Below, piece by piece: positions 47,169-60,094 of a stretch of DNA of 64,000 nucleotides. The notes beneath the pieces were generated by a model that saw nothing but the letters and a program-made list of their open reading frames with translations, was not told the DNA's origin and ran no database searches. The translations under genes and the position numbers were made by a program. This stretch comes from Colwellia sp. (GTDB lineage Bacteria; Pseudomonadota; Gammaproteobacteria; Enterobacterales; Alteromonadaceae): positions 1 through 64,000 of the forward strand of contig JAHDIK010000011.1 of NCBI GenBank assembly GCA_020630795.1, read 5' to 3'. The stretch's first letter is position 1. Each line of letters starts with the position of its first letter.

Positions 47169-47390
47169 CTATCCGCCTTGAATAGGAAACAGAACATCTA
47201 TACTGTCGCCTTGTTTGATGGGTGTAGTACTGTAAAAGTCTCTACCAACAAATTCACTATTTAGTGCTACGGCAAAAGTGGTTTGTTGTTGGTCGTCAGA
47301 CAAAAATAAACGCAGCGCATGAGCAACTGACGCATTTAACGAGTCTGCTGGAGGTACGCTGTAACTTACCCCGTTAATGAAAATATTCAT
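47169..47390 (-). CDS. thiS: Sulfur carrier protein ThiS
   Basis: A 73-residue ubiquitin-like protein ending in Gly-Gly (FPIQGG), which is adenylated by ThiF and converted to a thiocarboxylate. It sits 11 bases before thiG and four bases after thiO. No thiF is in the window; a ThiF/MoeB protein elsewhere must serve it. Confidence 0.94.
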   Translation of the reverse strand: MNIFINGVSYSVPPADSLNASVAHALRLFLSDDQQQTTFAVALNSEFVGRDFYSTTPIKQGDSIDVLFPIQGG

Positions 47391-47394
47391 AAAA

Positions 47395-48573
47395 TTATGC
47401 TCTCGAAAGGTTTACCGTAATAGGCAACCACTCAGAATACTCAAACTGTGAGTATTCACTTTCTGTTAGGTTCTCGTTTTTACTAAGCGAATCAACCAGT
47501 AATTCCACCTGTTTAAGCACAACAGGCGCTATTAAAAAGCCATGTCGATACAAGCCATTCACTTGAACAAGACGATTATTCGCGATGATTTGGGGTTGAT
47601 TGTTACTAAACGCAGGGCGACATTGTGAAATATGCTGTCGAATATTCGCTTCAGCAAAACCTGGGTGTACGCTGTATGCTGCACTGAGTAATTCCATGGC
47701 TGAACGCACGGTCATCGGCGACATGTCGTCGCTTTCAATCTCTGTTGCGCCAACAACATAAAAGCCTTTACCTTTAGGTGCAATATACAGTTGATAACGC
47801 GGATGCATTAACCTGATCGGTCGCGATAAATGAACATTGGGCGCAAGTAACTGAAATATTTCACCGCGAACAGAGCGTAAATCTGACAAAGGTGCGGTCT
47901 GCTTTTTAGCAGAAGATAAAGTTGCGCCAGTACCTCTACAATCTATGGCTAAATCAAAAGCTTCTGATAACACTTTTTTATCTGAATTATCCTGACCAAC
48001 AGCTACATAGCTGAGCGTACAATGACTCTCACCTTGATTGATTTCTACAACTTCAGTTTCACTTCTCCAGTTAACAGTCGACTTTTCTAACTGCGTTTTT
48101 AGTGCAATTAATAGTTTTCGATTACCAATTTGCCCTTCTTGTGGCAAATACAGCCCTTGATTAAACGAGCGCCCTAACTCTGGCTCAAGTGCTTCAAGCT
48201 GCTGTCGGTTTAACGACTGTGTTGGATATTGTGGATAATGTGATTTAATAAAGCGCGAAAAATGCAGGTAATCACCTTGATCTTGCGTGTGGCTAACCAT
48301 AATCGCACCATCATGCTGAAAAAACGTATAGTCGTCTAATGTCGCCAATAACGCTGGCCACAATTTAAGAGACTCCATACCCATTTCAACAATATTAGGT
48401 TCGCTATGCATAGCTTCACCTAATGGCGTTAACAAGCCAGCAGCAGCATAAGCTGCGCTATTACGTGCATTGTTATCGTCTTTATCAAATAGGGTAACTT
48501 GATAACCTTGTCGCGTTAACGACAAAGCTACCAATCTCCCCATTAACCCTGCGCCAATAATGGCAATATTCAT
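47395..48573 (-). CDS. thiO: Glycine oxidase ThiO
   Basis: A 392-residue FAD-dependent oxidase (N-terminal IIGAGLMGRLVALSL dinucleotide fold; C-terminal RHGFLIAP motif) that oxidises glycine to dehydroglycine for ThiG. Its presence in place of thiH means oxygen-dependent thiazole formation. It lies between thiC (24-base gap) and thiS (4-base gap) in the operon. Confidence 0.92.
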   Translation of the reverse strand: MNIAIIGAGLMGRLVALSLTRQGYQVTLFDKDDNNARNSAAYAAAGLLTPLGEAMHSEPNIVEMGMESLKLWPALLATLDDYTFFQHDGAIMVSHTQDQGDYLHFSRFIKSHYPQYPTQSLNRQQLEALEPELGRSFNQGLYLPQEGQIGNRKLLIALKTQLEKSTVNWRSETEVVEINQGESHCTLSYVAVGQDNSDKKVLSEAFDLAIDCRGTGATLSSAKKQTAPLSDLRSVRGEIFQLLAPNVHLSRPIRLMHPRYQLYIAPKGKGFYVVGATEIESDDMSPMTVRSAMELLSAAYSVHPGFAEANIRQHISQCRPAFSNNQPQIIANNRLVQVNGLYRHGFLIAPVVLKQVELLVDSLSKNENLTESEYSQFEYSEWLPITVNLSRA

Positions 48574-48597
48574 TTTATAAACCCGTGAGTCGCTAAA

Positions 48598-50574
<1,977 letters not shown>

Positions 50575-50653
50575 TCACCTTATTAATCTTTAAAAAGGCG
50601 GAGCTATAGGGGTATAAACGAGGAATAGCCGAGATGTGGATAAAAAGCTACTC

Positions 50654-50738
50654 ACTTGTTTCCTTCGCAGATATTAATCTGAATCAGGTTCTACGGATCC
50701 CGCTTTCGCGATCTCAGCCCTTTGGCACTCCGACAAGT
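50654..50738 (-). promoter_or_regulatory. TPP riboswitch (THI element)
   Basis: On the minus strand P1 is formed by ACTTGT (50738-50733) and ACAAGT (50659-50654). In between lie CTGAGA (50717-50712) and ACCTGAT (50689-50683), the invariant pyrimidine- and pyrophosphate-sensing motifs, plus GGAAACAAG. It is 86 bases before the thiC ATG and would shut the operon down when TPP is bound. Confidence 0.95.
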
Positions 50739-51062
50739 CTTATATCAGAAAAAAAACGTGTTAAACACGCTTGTTGCTGATATTTCATTAACTCTCGTAT
50801 TTTATAAACGGTTGGTTAACGTATTTGATTCTAGCGTGAACATTCGTTAATACACAACCTTTTACTTGGCATTACTTATAATTGAATGATTAAATCACAA
50901 ATCTTAATAATTACGTCGCATCTACGGTACGTGTACAAACTCACTCATCGCCCAAAACCAGTTAAATAGTTTTTACTAAGTACAATTCACCATATAACCC
51001 TGTAAAAAACTGTAGTAACATTACTCAAATACAAAAAATCAAATGCATATATAAATACACTT
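50739..51062. promoter_or_regulatory. thi operon promoter region and leader hairpin
   Basis: On the minus strand TTGTGT (50857-50852) and TAGAAT (50833-50828), 18 bases apart, are the best promoter for thiC. Between this and the aptamer lies a CGTGTT/AACACG hairpin followed by eight T (50769-50749), itself enclosed by TATCAG/CTGATA. The remaining bases up to the next gene (50860-51062) are AT-rich with no visible gene. Confidence 0.5.
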
Positions 51063-51086
51063 ATGAGCACGAAAAGAGACCATAAA

Positions 51087-52112
51087 ATGAAAAAGCTATC
51101 GTTCATGTTTATTACAGCCATGTCATTAGGGTTTTGCGGATCTAGTTTAGGGCACGTACATAAAACACCTACACCTGAGCAAACAAAGTCTGCCCAAAAT
51201 CAAATTGTGCCGGGTAAGGCAATTATTTCAGGTGGTTATGAATACCAACCCCACATGCTGAAACTTCCAAAAGAAGTCGACATTAAACATGCTCATGGCT
51301 TAACACGTGACAATGAAGACAATATATATTTAGCGTTTGAATCGAATAATATAAACAGCAAAACACATGCAATAGCGATGTTTGATAAACAAGGAAAGTT
51401 TATACGTTATATTGGAGATTCATCACTTGCTTGGGGCTCCCCTCATGGGCTCGACCTTGTGTACGAAAATGGCGTTAAGTATTTGTATTTAAGTACTAAT
51501 TGGCTAACTGTATCGAAGCTAGATATGGATGGAAACATCGTTTGGCAATCAAAAGAGTCTCCCGATACAGCGCCATATAAGAAAGACCGAAAAAAATATC
51601 GCCCTACAGATACCACAACCAATCCAAATTCAAATCAACTTTATGTGTCTGACGGCTATGGTAGTTACACGATTACTGAACGCGATAAAAATTCAGGACG
51701 TTTTCTCGATAAAGTATGGACAGGGCAAAAATCAGGTAAAAACTTTACTGTTCCTCATGGTGTTACCTATGACACTCGAACAGGGAATATTTTGGTTTCT
51801 GACCGAAAAAATGAACGAATTGTTATATACAGCCAAGACGGCGAATTTATTAACGTAATTGAAGGCGAAGGTATAAGCCGCGTGTGTAACACTGATATTT
51901 GGCAAGATCAACTATTAGTCACTAACCTATACGGCAGTGTAAGTTACTTAGATAAAAACAACACATTAATCGACACGATAGAGCTTAACAAAGTACTCGG
52001 GGCAAAAGGTCATAAACACCCTCACGATGCTATTTTTATGTCGAACGGCGATATTGTTATCGGCACGTGGAAACCAGGACATTTATCTTACTGGAAACGT
52101 CTTAAAAAATAA
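51087..52112 (+). CDS. Exported NHL/6-bladed beta-propeller protein
   Basis: About 341 residues. A signal peptide (residues 1-22) is followed by propeller repeats, e.g. HAHGLTRDNEDNIYLAF, SPHGLDLVYENGVKYLYLS, VPHGVTYDTRTGNILVSDRKNERIVIYSQDGEF. This last is an NHL-repeat signature as in peptidyl-glycine-alpha-amidating-lyase-like proteins. Several His lie in the blade starts. I chose the ATG at 51087, with AAGAGA before it; the ATG at 51063 adds eight non-signal residues. Function unknown. Confidence 0.75.
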   Translation: MKKLSFMFITAMSLGFCGSSLGHVHKTPTPEQTKSAQNQIVPGKAIISGGYEYQPHMLKLPKEVDIKHAHGLTRDNEDNIYLAFESNNINSKTHAIAMFDKQGKFIRYIGDSSLAWGSPHGLDLVYENGVKYLYLSTNWLTVSKLDMDGNIVWQSKESPDTAPYKKDRKKYRPTDTTTNPNSNQLYVSDGYGSYTITERDKNSGRFLDKVWTGQKSGKNFTVPHGVTYDTRTGNILVSDRKNERIVIYSQDGEFINVIEGEGISRVCNTDIWQDQLLVTNLYGSVSYLDKNNTLIDTIELNKVLGAKGHKHPHDAIFMSNGDIVIGTWKPGHLSYWKRLKK

Positions 52113-52133
52113 CACGCTAAACGATCAAGTAAC

Positions 52134-52161
52134 CTGCTGACTGATAAATATCAGCCAGCAG
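52134..52161. repeat. Strong hairpin after NHL gene
   Basis: CTGCTGACTGATA (52134-52146) and TATCAGCCAGCAG (52149-52161) form a 13-bp stem with one mismatch and a 2-nt AA loop. No T run follows directly, so it may be an mRNA end-stabilising structure or a regulatory site. Confidence 0.55.
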
Positions 52162-52284
52162 CCAACCGCTGATTTGTCTGCATTTAAGCCTTATTTTTAC
52201 GTTGCAGGATTAATGCACTAATCAAGTTGGCTATCCCCGAATTCGCTGATATTATGCAACTGGGATAAACAATAAAATGCACAT

Positions 52285-53979
52285 ATGAAAAACAAAACAT
52301 TCCACCTACTAGTTACGTTACTTTGCTTAACCTATAGCGAACTAACCATCGCTAAAGACATTTTTTCTAGTGCTGACAAAGTAACTCGCCAAGACATTTT
52401 ACGTGGTTCAATAACACCGGAACGAGCGTGGTGGGATGTACAACATTATCATTTAAGTTTACGTGTTAACCCTGCAACTAAAACGATTGCTGGCACTAAC
52501 ACCATGACGTACAAGGTAATAACTAGTCCTCAGTTAAACGCCACCACTAAAACGCCGTTACAAATAGAGTTACAACCCCCTTTAGTATTAGAAAAAGTCA
52601 CTCAAAGTGGTAAAGCATTAACCGTTACTCAAGACGGTTATACCTATTTTATTCATACGCTCAACTCAGCCGCAGTAGGTAAAGAATATAAATTGGTAAT
52701 GCACTATTCAGGCTCACCTCAAGAAGCTAAAAGAGCCCCATGGGACGGTGGCATTACATGGAGCAAAGATAACAATGGTATCGACTTTATTGCCTCATCT
52801 TGCCAAGGATTAGGCGCAAGTATTTGGTGGCCAAATAAAGACCACGCTTACGATGAACCCGATAACGGCGTATTGATGAGTATTGAAGTACCAGAACATT
52901 TAACCAATGTGTCGAACGGTCGATTAACTAAAGTTGAACAACACCCGTCGCGTAAAACCAAAACGTTTCATTGGAACGTTACCAACCCTATTAATAACTA
53001 CGGCGTAAATATTAATATTGGTGATTACGTACATTTTGGTGAAACCTACAAAGGTGAAAACGGCACGTTAGACATGGATTACTACGTAATACGTGACAAC
53101 CTAGCAAAAGCAAAAACTCAATTTAAAGACGCAAAACGATCTATCGAAGCACTTGAATACTGGTTTGGCCCTTACCCGTTTTATGAAGACAGTTACAAAC
53201 TAGTTGAAGCGCCATATTTGGGTATGGAGCATCAAAGCTCTGTTACCTATGGCAACAAGTATCAAAATGGATACTTAGGTAAAGACCGCAGCCAAACAGG
53301 CGTAGGCATGTTGTTTGATTTTATTATTGTGCATGAAACTGGTCATGAGTGGTTTGCCAATAACATAACGCATGTTGATATTGCTGATTTATGGATTCAT
53401 GAAAGCTTTACCAGTTATTCCGAAAGCCTATTTGTTGAGTATCATTTTGATAAAGCAAAAGCATTTGAATATGTACGCGGCCAACGTATGAATATACGTA
53501 ATCAAAGCCCTATTATCGGTACTTATAACGTTCACCGAGAAGGTTCGAGCGACATGTACGATAAAGGTGCAAACATGCTACACACCATACGCCAAGTAGT
53601 AGATAACGATAAGCTTTGGCGTAAAACGTTGCGCGGATTAAACAAAACGTTTTTTCATCAAACTGTCACTTCTCAACAGATTGAAGAATATCTAATTCAA
53701 TCATCAGGAAAAGACTTATCAAGTATTTTTGATCAATACCTACGTGATATTCGTATTCCAACCTTTGAATTTTTCGTAAAAGATAACACCTTGAAAATTA
53801 AATGGGGTAACACGGTTGATGAATTCAATATGCCCATAAAGATCTTTATCAACAATACACCAATGTGGGTTAACCCAACAACAAAATGGACCGAGGTTAC
53901 TATTGCGCATAACAACCCCACAATACGTATCGACCCTAACTTTTACGTAAATACCTTGAACATTTTGGGCGTACAGTAA
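52285..53979 (+). CDS. Exported M1-family zinc aminopeptidase
   Basis: A 564-residue peptidase with a signal peptide (residues 1-23). The active site HETGH (350-354) with Glu373 in WIHESF at the standard 18-residue gap is typical of M1. The exopeptidase motif is GMEHQ rather than GAMEN, so N-terminal specificity may be relaxed. Only the N-terminal and catalytic domains and a short C-terminal domain are present, shorter than PepN. It probably digests peptides in the periplasm. The next gene begins one base after its stop. Confidence 0.92.
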   Translation: MKNKTFHLLVTLLCLTYSELTIAKDIFSSADKVTRQDILRGSITPERAWWDVQHYHLSLRVNPATKTIAGTNTMTYKVITSPQLNATTKTPLQIELQPPLVLEKVTQSGKALTVTQDGYTYFIHTLNSAAVGKEYKLVMHYSGSPQEAKRAPWDGGITWSKDNNGIDFIASSCQGLGASIWWPNKDHAYDEPDNGVLMSIEVPEHLTNVSNGRLTKVEQHPSRKTKTFHWNVTNPINNYGVNINIGDYVHFGETYKGENGTLDMDYYVIRDNLAKAKTQFKDAKRSIEALEYWFGPYPFYEDSYKLVEAPYLGMEHQSSVTYGNKYQNGYLGKDRSQTGVGMLFDFIIVHETGHEWFANNITHVDIADLWIHESFTSYSESLFVEYHFDKAKAFEYVRGQRMNIRNQSPIIGTYNVHREGSSDMYDKGANMLHTIRQVVDNDKLWRKTLRGLNKTFFHQTVTSQQIEEYLIQSSGKDLSSIFDQYLRDIRIPTFEFFVKDNTLKIKWGNTVDEFNMPIKIFINNTPMWVNPTTKWTEVTIAHNNPTIRIDPNFYVNTLNILGVQ

Positions 53980-53980
53980 C

Positions 53981-54931
53981 ATGAGCTTTTTTAGCGTATG
54001 TTTTATCAATTTACTCAGGAAACGTTATAGCGTGTACCTTGGTTTATGCTGCCTGTTTTTTTCTACAATTACGCTGGCAGATCACGACATTCACGTGATC
54101 TGTAAAAAGTCTCCAAACGCTTGTTTAGCAAAAATAGACAATGAACTCACGCACACTAAACAACAAAGCCGATTATGGTTTAATTTATTACAATACAAGC
54201 TAGATTCATTATTTAACTTACGAAAAATCAGACAATTAAAAGACAACATAGCTCCGTGGATTGATGCAAAAGATCTCCCTATTCCTTTTCAAATTAGCGT
54301 ATATATTTACCACATAAAAACCATGCCGAAAGATACACCTGTTGAAGAAAAACAGCGCTATATCGACAAGGCTAAAACTCAAGTTAATCTGTTAAACAAT
54401 GTATACCCAAACCCCATAAAACTGGTTGAATTAGCGAATTTACAAATAATTATTGGTGAGGTTCAAGAAGGTTACAAACGCTTACAATCACTTGCTGCAC
54501 AGTACAGCCGTAGAAACGACCCATATTTTCAAATGGAGCTTTACGCTAACCTTGGTCATGCCGCAAATAAATTGAAACTCGTAGAAGAAAAAATAGACTA
54601 TTACATTAAATCGCTTGAATGGGCGATTGAGTTTAACAACCAACAACAGATCGCAGTAGCGTATTACAATGTTGCTAAGTCACAATTTATTGAAAATCAG
54701 CTCACACAGGCTATTAACTCTTTTAACAACTCAGTTAAATACGCCCACTTAGCTAATGACCATGTATTACATGCTCAAGCACAATACTTTTTAGCAAAAA
54801 GCTACGCCGCGCAAAAACAATATAAACACGCTCATAACGTATTAACTCAAATTCAAATTGCTAACATGCCGTCAGTATACAAAGCACCTTTTAAAGAGCT
54901 TATACAACTTACTCAACGACATGTTAATTAA
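53981..54931 (+). CDS. Exported TPR-repeat protein
   Basis: A 316-residue protein with a hydrophobic N-terminal signal (residues 18-34, ending LADHD). Several helical pairs between about 120 and 300, including AVAYYNVAKSQFIENQLTQAINSFNNSVKYAHLANDHVLHAQAQYFLAKSYAAQKQYKHA, have the TPR pattern. It starts one base after the M1 peptidase stop and is probably co-expressed with it. It is a likely protein-protein scaffold; partner not known. Confidence 0.75.
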   Translation: MSFFSVCFINLLRKRYSVYLGLCCLFFSTITLADHDIHVICKKSPNACLAKIDNELTHTKQQSRLWFNLLQYKLDSLFNLRKIRQLKDNIAPWIDAKDLPIPFQISVYIYHIKTMPKDTPVEEKQRYIDKAKTQVNLLNNVYPNPIKLVELANLQIIIGEVQEGYKRLQSLAAQYSRRNDPYFQMELYANLGHAANKLKLVEEKIDYYIKSLEWAIEFNNQQQIAVAYYNVAKSQFIENQLTQAINSFNNSVKYAHLANDHVLHAQAQYFLAKSYAAQKQYKHAHNVLTQIQIANMPSVYKAPFKELIQLTQRHVN

Positions 54932-56095
<1,164 letters not shown>

Positions 56096-56100
56096 TCACT

Positions 56101-56934
56101 ATGTTAACTAACATCAACAATGTTATGAGTTTTGGGGGTAAACAACAACAGTTTACCCATCAAGCAACCAGTACAAATTGTACTATGCAGTTTGCGATTT
56201 ACTTACCTCCACAAGCCAGTGAAAACAACAAAGTACCTGTTTTGTATTGGCTATCAGGGCTTACTTGTACTGACGAAAACTTTGTACAAAAAGCAGGAGC
56301 ACAACGTGTAGCAGCTGAACTTGGTATCGCAATTGTATGCCCAGATACTAGCCCTCGCGGAGACGATGTGGCGAACGACGAAGGGTATGATTTAGGACAA
56401 GGCGCTGGTTTTTACGTAAACGCTACACAATCTCCTTGGAATAAACATTTCAACATGTACGACTATGTTGTCTCTGAGTTACCAGCGTTGATCGAAGCGA
56501 ACTTTCCAGTAACTACACAGCGTGCGATCAGTGGTCATTCTATGGGCGGTCACGGCGCATTAACTATTGCGTTAAAAAATCCGTCACGTTATTCATCGGT
56601 ATCGGCTTTTAGCCCTATTGTTAATCCAATTAACTGCCCTTGGGGTCAAAAAGCGTTTACTACTTATCTAGGTGACGACCGAACAACTTGGTTAGCATAC
56701 GATACATGTGAATTAATTAAAAAAGCGACTCAACAACTTCCTATGTTGGTTGAACAAGGTTTAGCAGATAACTTTTTAGCAGAGCAATTAAAGCCAGAAA
56801 ATTTGTTAACTGCCGCTAATGAAAGTGATTATAAAGTGACACTTGAACAACATGAAGGTTACGATCATAGTTACTTTTTTATCGCGAGTTTCATCGAGAA
56901 ACACTTACGTTTTCATGCTAAAAACTGGTCATAA
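56101..56934 (+). CDS. fghA: S-formylglutathione hydrolase
   Basis: A 277-residue esterase with Ser147 in SGHSMGGHG and C-terminal His in [10 protein letters not shown]. It releases formate and glutathione after FrmA. Length and motifs match FghA/FrmB. It directly follows frmA, and with it completes the glutathione-dependent formaldehyde pathway. Confidence 0.96.
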   Translation: MLTNINNVMSFGGKQQQFTHQATSTNCTMQFAIYLPPQASENNKVPVLYWLSGLTCTDENFVQKAGAQRVAAELGIAIVCPDTSPRGDDVANDEGYDLGQGAGFYVNATQSPWNKHFNMYDYVVSELPALIEANFPVTTQRAISGHSMGGHGALTIALKNPSRYSSVSAFSPIVNPINCPWGQKAFTTYLGDDRTTWLAYDTCELIKKATQQLPMLVEQGLADNFLAEQLKPENLLTAANESDYKVTLEQHEGYDHSYFFIASFIEKHLRFHAKNWS

Positions 56935-57105
56935 TCTGTGATAACTTAAATAAGTTGGTGATAAATAACGTGACATTCACCCGTTACGAACTATTGCTAA
57001 CTTATTGATTTTTATATTGTGTCATGTGTATGTCGCATTGGTGACGTGGTGTTTTGTGTCATTTCTCTGCCAAAATACAGTCCAGATAACAGCTACGGAA
57101 TAACA

Positions 57106-57600
57106 ATGATAGTTAGGAAATTAAGATTACAACGTGCATGGTCTCAAGAACAATTGTCTGAATGTAGTGGATTAAGTATTCGTACTATTCAACGCATTGA
57201 GCGAGGCCAAAAAGCAAGTGTTGAATCTTTAAAGTCTTTAGCTGCTGTTTTTGAAGTAGACATAACGGACTTAACGCAGGAGACAGATATGACACACTCA
57301 ACAGTGCCAGAAATAAACACAGAACACGTAAAGCTCACTCAAGAAGAGCAGTCAGCGATTGAATATGTAAAAGACATTAAAGACTTTTATTCACATTTGT
57401 GGAGCTATATTACATGCATCACATTCTTAACAGTAATTAACTGGTTTGTTTCTCCGGAGTACTACTGGGTTATTTGGCCTGCACTCGGGTGGGGGATAGG
57501 CATTATTTCTCATGCGTTATCAACATTTGAGGTTGTTAACTTATTCAGCCCTGAGTGGGAAAAAAAGCAGATTGAAAAAAGATTAGGTAGAAAGTTATAA
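57106..57600 (+). CDS. XRE-family regulator with C-terminal 2TM domain
   Basis: About 164 residues. An N-terminal XRE helix-turn-helix (LRLQRAWSQEQLSECSGLSIRTIQRIERGQKAS) is followed by a linker and two membrane segments (about 108-148) of the 2TM domain. I chose the ATG at 57106; the longer frame from 57019 adds a Cys/Val-rich leader of low quality. Two copies of TTGTGTCAT (57017-57025, 57054-57062) lie before the start and may be an autoregulatory site. Membrane-tethered DNA-binding protein; targets unknown. Confidence 0.8.
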   Translation: MIVRKLRLQRAWSQEQLSECSGLSIRTIQRIERGQKASVESLKSLAAVFEVDITDLTQETDMTHSTVPEINTEHVKLTQEEQSAIEYVKDIKDFYSHLWSYITCITFLTVINWFVSPEYYWVIWPALGWGIGIISHALSTFEVVNLFSPEWEKKQIEKRLGRKL

Positions 57601-57635
57601 CGCGCTAGCTTTCCCCTTCCACATTCAACCTTCTG

Positions 57636-57664
57636 TAACAGGGTCGCCCGATCCTGTTATACTT
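57636..57664 (+). terminator. Terminator after the XRE/2TM gene
   Basis: TAACAGG (57636-57642) and CCTGTTA (57653-57659) form a perfect stem with a 10-nt loop; TACTTTT follows. Confidence 0.6.
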
Positions 57665-57695
57665 TTATCCCGTTTGCCTAGCTTTGAAGTAAGAC

Positions 57696-58298
57696 ATGAA
57701 CCACCAAATTAGCATAACTTCTCCTGATCAATTCAACACTGTACCTTGGAAAAACGGCTTAGGCGAAACCATTGAAGTCGCCATTAATAACGGAGGAACG
57801 TTAGCTAATTTTGATTGGCGCTTAAGCATGGCGAGTGTTGTTGAAGACGGTGAGTTTTCAAATTTTGAAGGCTATACCCGTAACCTGATTTTAATTGACG
57901 GTAATGGCATTAATTTGCAACACAACGACAATAAAATAGACAAGCTTAGTCATTTACTCGATATGGCGACTTTCGATGGAGGCTTTAAAACAGTTGGTAA
58001 CCTGCATGCCGGCGACATTACTGATTTTAATATCATTACGCGAACATCTCGCATAAAAACAGAGGTAATTGCACAGCTACAGTTAACAGAACATTCGCTC
58101 AACAATGCTGATTTATGCTTTATCTATTCCTTATACCGCGAGGCAACCATCACCATTCAGTCGTCTACTAACAGTACGCCAAATATCATTGATTTGCCAG
58201 CGCAACATTTGCTCAGAATTAACAACACTCATGAGATAGATGCGAGCATTTCAGGAACTCACCTCATTCTCGTTTACCTCACTCATATTGCTACATAA
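57696..58298 (+). CDS. HutD/Ves-family protein
   Basis: A 200-residue protein with a bicupin fold. The opening WKNGLGETIEVAI and the following DFDWRLSMASVVEDGEFSNFEGYTR segment identify HutD/Ves. HutD is encoded with histidine-utilisation genes in some bacteria, but no hut genes are here. Function (perhaps governing urocanate levels or cold response) is unproven. Confidence 0.92.
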   Translation: MNHQISITSPDQFNTVPWKNGLGETIEVAINNGGTLANFDWRLSMASVVEDGEFSNFEGYTRNLILIDGNGINLQHNDNKIDKLSHLLDMATFDGGFKTVGNLHAGDITDFNIITRTSRIKTEVIAQLQLTEHSLNNADLCFIYSLYREATITIQSSTNSTPNIIDLPAQHLLRINNTHEIDASISGTHLILVYLTHIAT

Positions 58299-58447
58299 CT
58301 CTCCAAAAGAATGGTTTGTTATCACCTAAAATGCGTAACTAATCGCTGAATTTTTACCATTTGGCTCGTTCCAGTGGAATTTTTTAGTCAGTGTCGTACG
58401 CTCGTAAAAGTTTAATCATAAACCAATCACTTTTAGGCCAACATATA

Positions 58448-59959
58448 ATGAAAAGAACACTTACAACGTTATTCAGTATCATGTTAATGCTATCGCCATT
58501 TAGCTCGAACGCTGAATTTGAGCGAAAAATCGCAATTGACGAAAGCAAAACCACTAAACACAGTACTAAAGTTAACGGTAAAAAGTTTGAATATACCGCA
58601 ACCACAGGTACACAGCCGGTATGGGATGAAGACGGAAATCCAACCGCTACGTTATTTTATACGTACTATAAACGCAGTAAAGTTAAAGACAGATCATCTC
58701 GCCCATTACTTATTTCATTCAATGGTGGCCCTGGTTCTGCGTCGGTTTGGATGCATGTAGCATACACAGGACCAAAAGTATTAAACGTAGACAGTGAAGG
58801 CTATCCATTACAACCATACGGTGTAAAACCAAATGATTATTCGATTTTAGACACCGCAGACATCGTTTTTGTTAACCCAGTAAATACAGGTTATTCGCGC
58901 GTATTACCGAATAAAGACGGAAAAATGCCGTCTAAAGAACAACAAAAGAAAATGTTCTTTGGTGTAAATGCCGACATTAAATATTTAGCCGATTGGGTAA
59001 ATACCTTTGTTACTCGTAATAACCGATGGCAATCTCCTAAGTACCTCATTGGTGAAAGCTATGGTACAACAAGGGTTTCAGGACTAGCGCTTGAATTACA
59101 ATCAAGACAATGGATGTATTTAAATGGCGTTATTCTCGTTTCACCAACCGATATTGGTATCGAACGAAAAGGCATTGTAAAAGCAGCTAATCGTCTACCT
59201 TACTTTGCTGCTGCGGCTTGGTACCACAAAGCACTTAATAGCACATTACAAAACCAAGATTTACTCGATATTTTACCAGAAGTGGAAAAATTTACTCTTG
59301 AGCAATACTTGCCAGCGCTTGCTAAAGGCGGATTTATTTCATCCGCAGAAAAACAAAAGATTGCAGAAAAAGTCGCGTATTACTCTGGGTTATCGGTACA
59401 AGAAGTACTTCGTAATAACTTAGATATTGAAACTTCGTATTTTTGGAAAGAACTACTACGCGATAGAGAACAAACCATTGGACGTTTAGACTCACGTTAT
59501 TTAGGTATAGATGAAAAAGTTACTGGCAGTAGACCTGATTACTACGCCGAACTTACATCATGGTTACACAGTTTTACGCCTGCTATTAACTATTATTTAC
59601 GAGAAGAATTAGACTACGTAACCGACGTTAAATATAACATGTTTGGTAATGTTCGTCCTTGGGATAGAACAAACAACAAAACTGGTGAGAACCTGCGTTT
59701 AGCCATGGCTCAAAATCCCTACTTAAATGTAATGATACAAGCAGGTTACTACGACGGTGCAACCAATTATTTTGATGCTAAGTACACGATGTGGCAGTTA
59801 GATCCGAGCGGAAAAATGCAAGACCGCTTGTCGTTCAAAGGTTACCGAAGTGGTCACATGATGTATTTACGATACGAAGATTTAAAGTCAGCTAATCAAG
59901 ATATTCGTGAATTTGTAAAAGCAACATTACCTAACAAAAAACAGGCTGCAAAATACTAG
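58448..59959 (+). CDS. Exported S10-family serine carboxypeptidase
   Basis: About 503 residues with a signal peptide (residues 1-21, ending SNAEF). FNGGPGSASVWMH, GESYGTTR (Ser204), the Asp in GYYDGATNY and the His in RSGHMMYL are the serine carboxypeptidase landmarks. I start at the ATG at 58448, which gives a normal signal peptide; an upstream ATG at 58391 adds a non-signal leader. It probably trims C-terminal residues of periplasmic peptides, together with the other secreted peptidases. Confidence 0.92.
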   Translation: MKRTLTTLFSIMLMLSPFSSNAEFERKIAIDESKTTKHSTKVNGKKFEYTATTGTQPVWDEDGNPTATLFYTYYKRSKVKDRSSRPLLISFNGGPGSASVWMHVAYTGPKVLNVDSEGYPLQPYGVKPNDYSILDTADIVFVNPVNTGYSRVLPNKDGKMPSKEQQKKMFFGVNADIKYLADWVNTFVTRNNRWQSPKYLIGESYGTTRVSGLALELQSRQWMYLNGVILVSPTDIGIERKGIVKAANRLPYFAAAAWYHKALNSTLQNQDLLDILPEVEKFTLEQYLPALAKGGFISSAEKQKIAEKVAYYSGLSVQEVLRNNLDIETSYFWKELLRDREQTIGRLDSRYLGIDEKVTGSRPDYYAELTSWLHSFTPAINYYLREELDYVTDVKYNMFGNVRPWDRTNNKTGENLRLAMAQNPYLNVMIQAGYYDGATNYFDAKYTMWQLDPSGKMQDRLSFKGYRSGHMMYLRYEDLKSANQDIREFVKATLPNKKQAAKY

Positions 59960-60023
59960 GTTAGATATAAGGGTTAGAAGGTAACCCGTCTTACTTACAA
60001 CTGTTAATACGCTTGCAAACACT

Positions 60024-60056
60024 AAGGCTTTTCATTTATTGAAAAGTCTTTTTATT
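60024..60056 (+). terminator. Terminator after the S10 peptidase
   Basis: AGGCTTTTCA (60025-60034) and TGAAAAGTCT (60040-60049), with one G-U pair, then a T run. A second hairpin, GGGTTA/TAACCC, lies at 59971-59987. Confidence 0.75.
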
Positions 60057-60094
60057 TTTACGCGCCAAACTACAAAGCAACTCCACCTGCGTGT

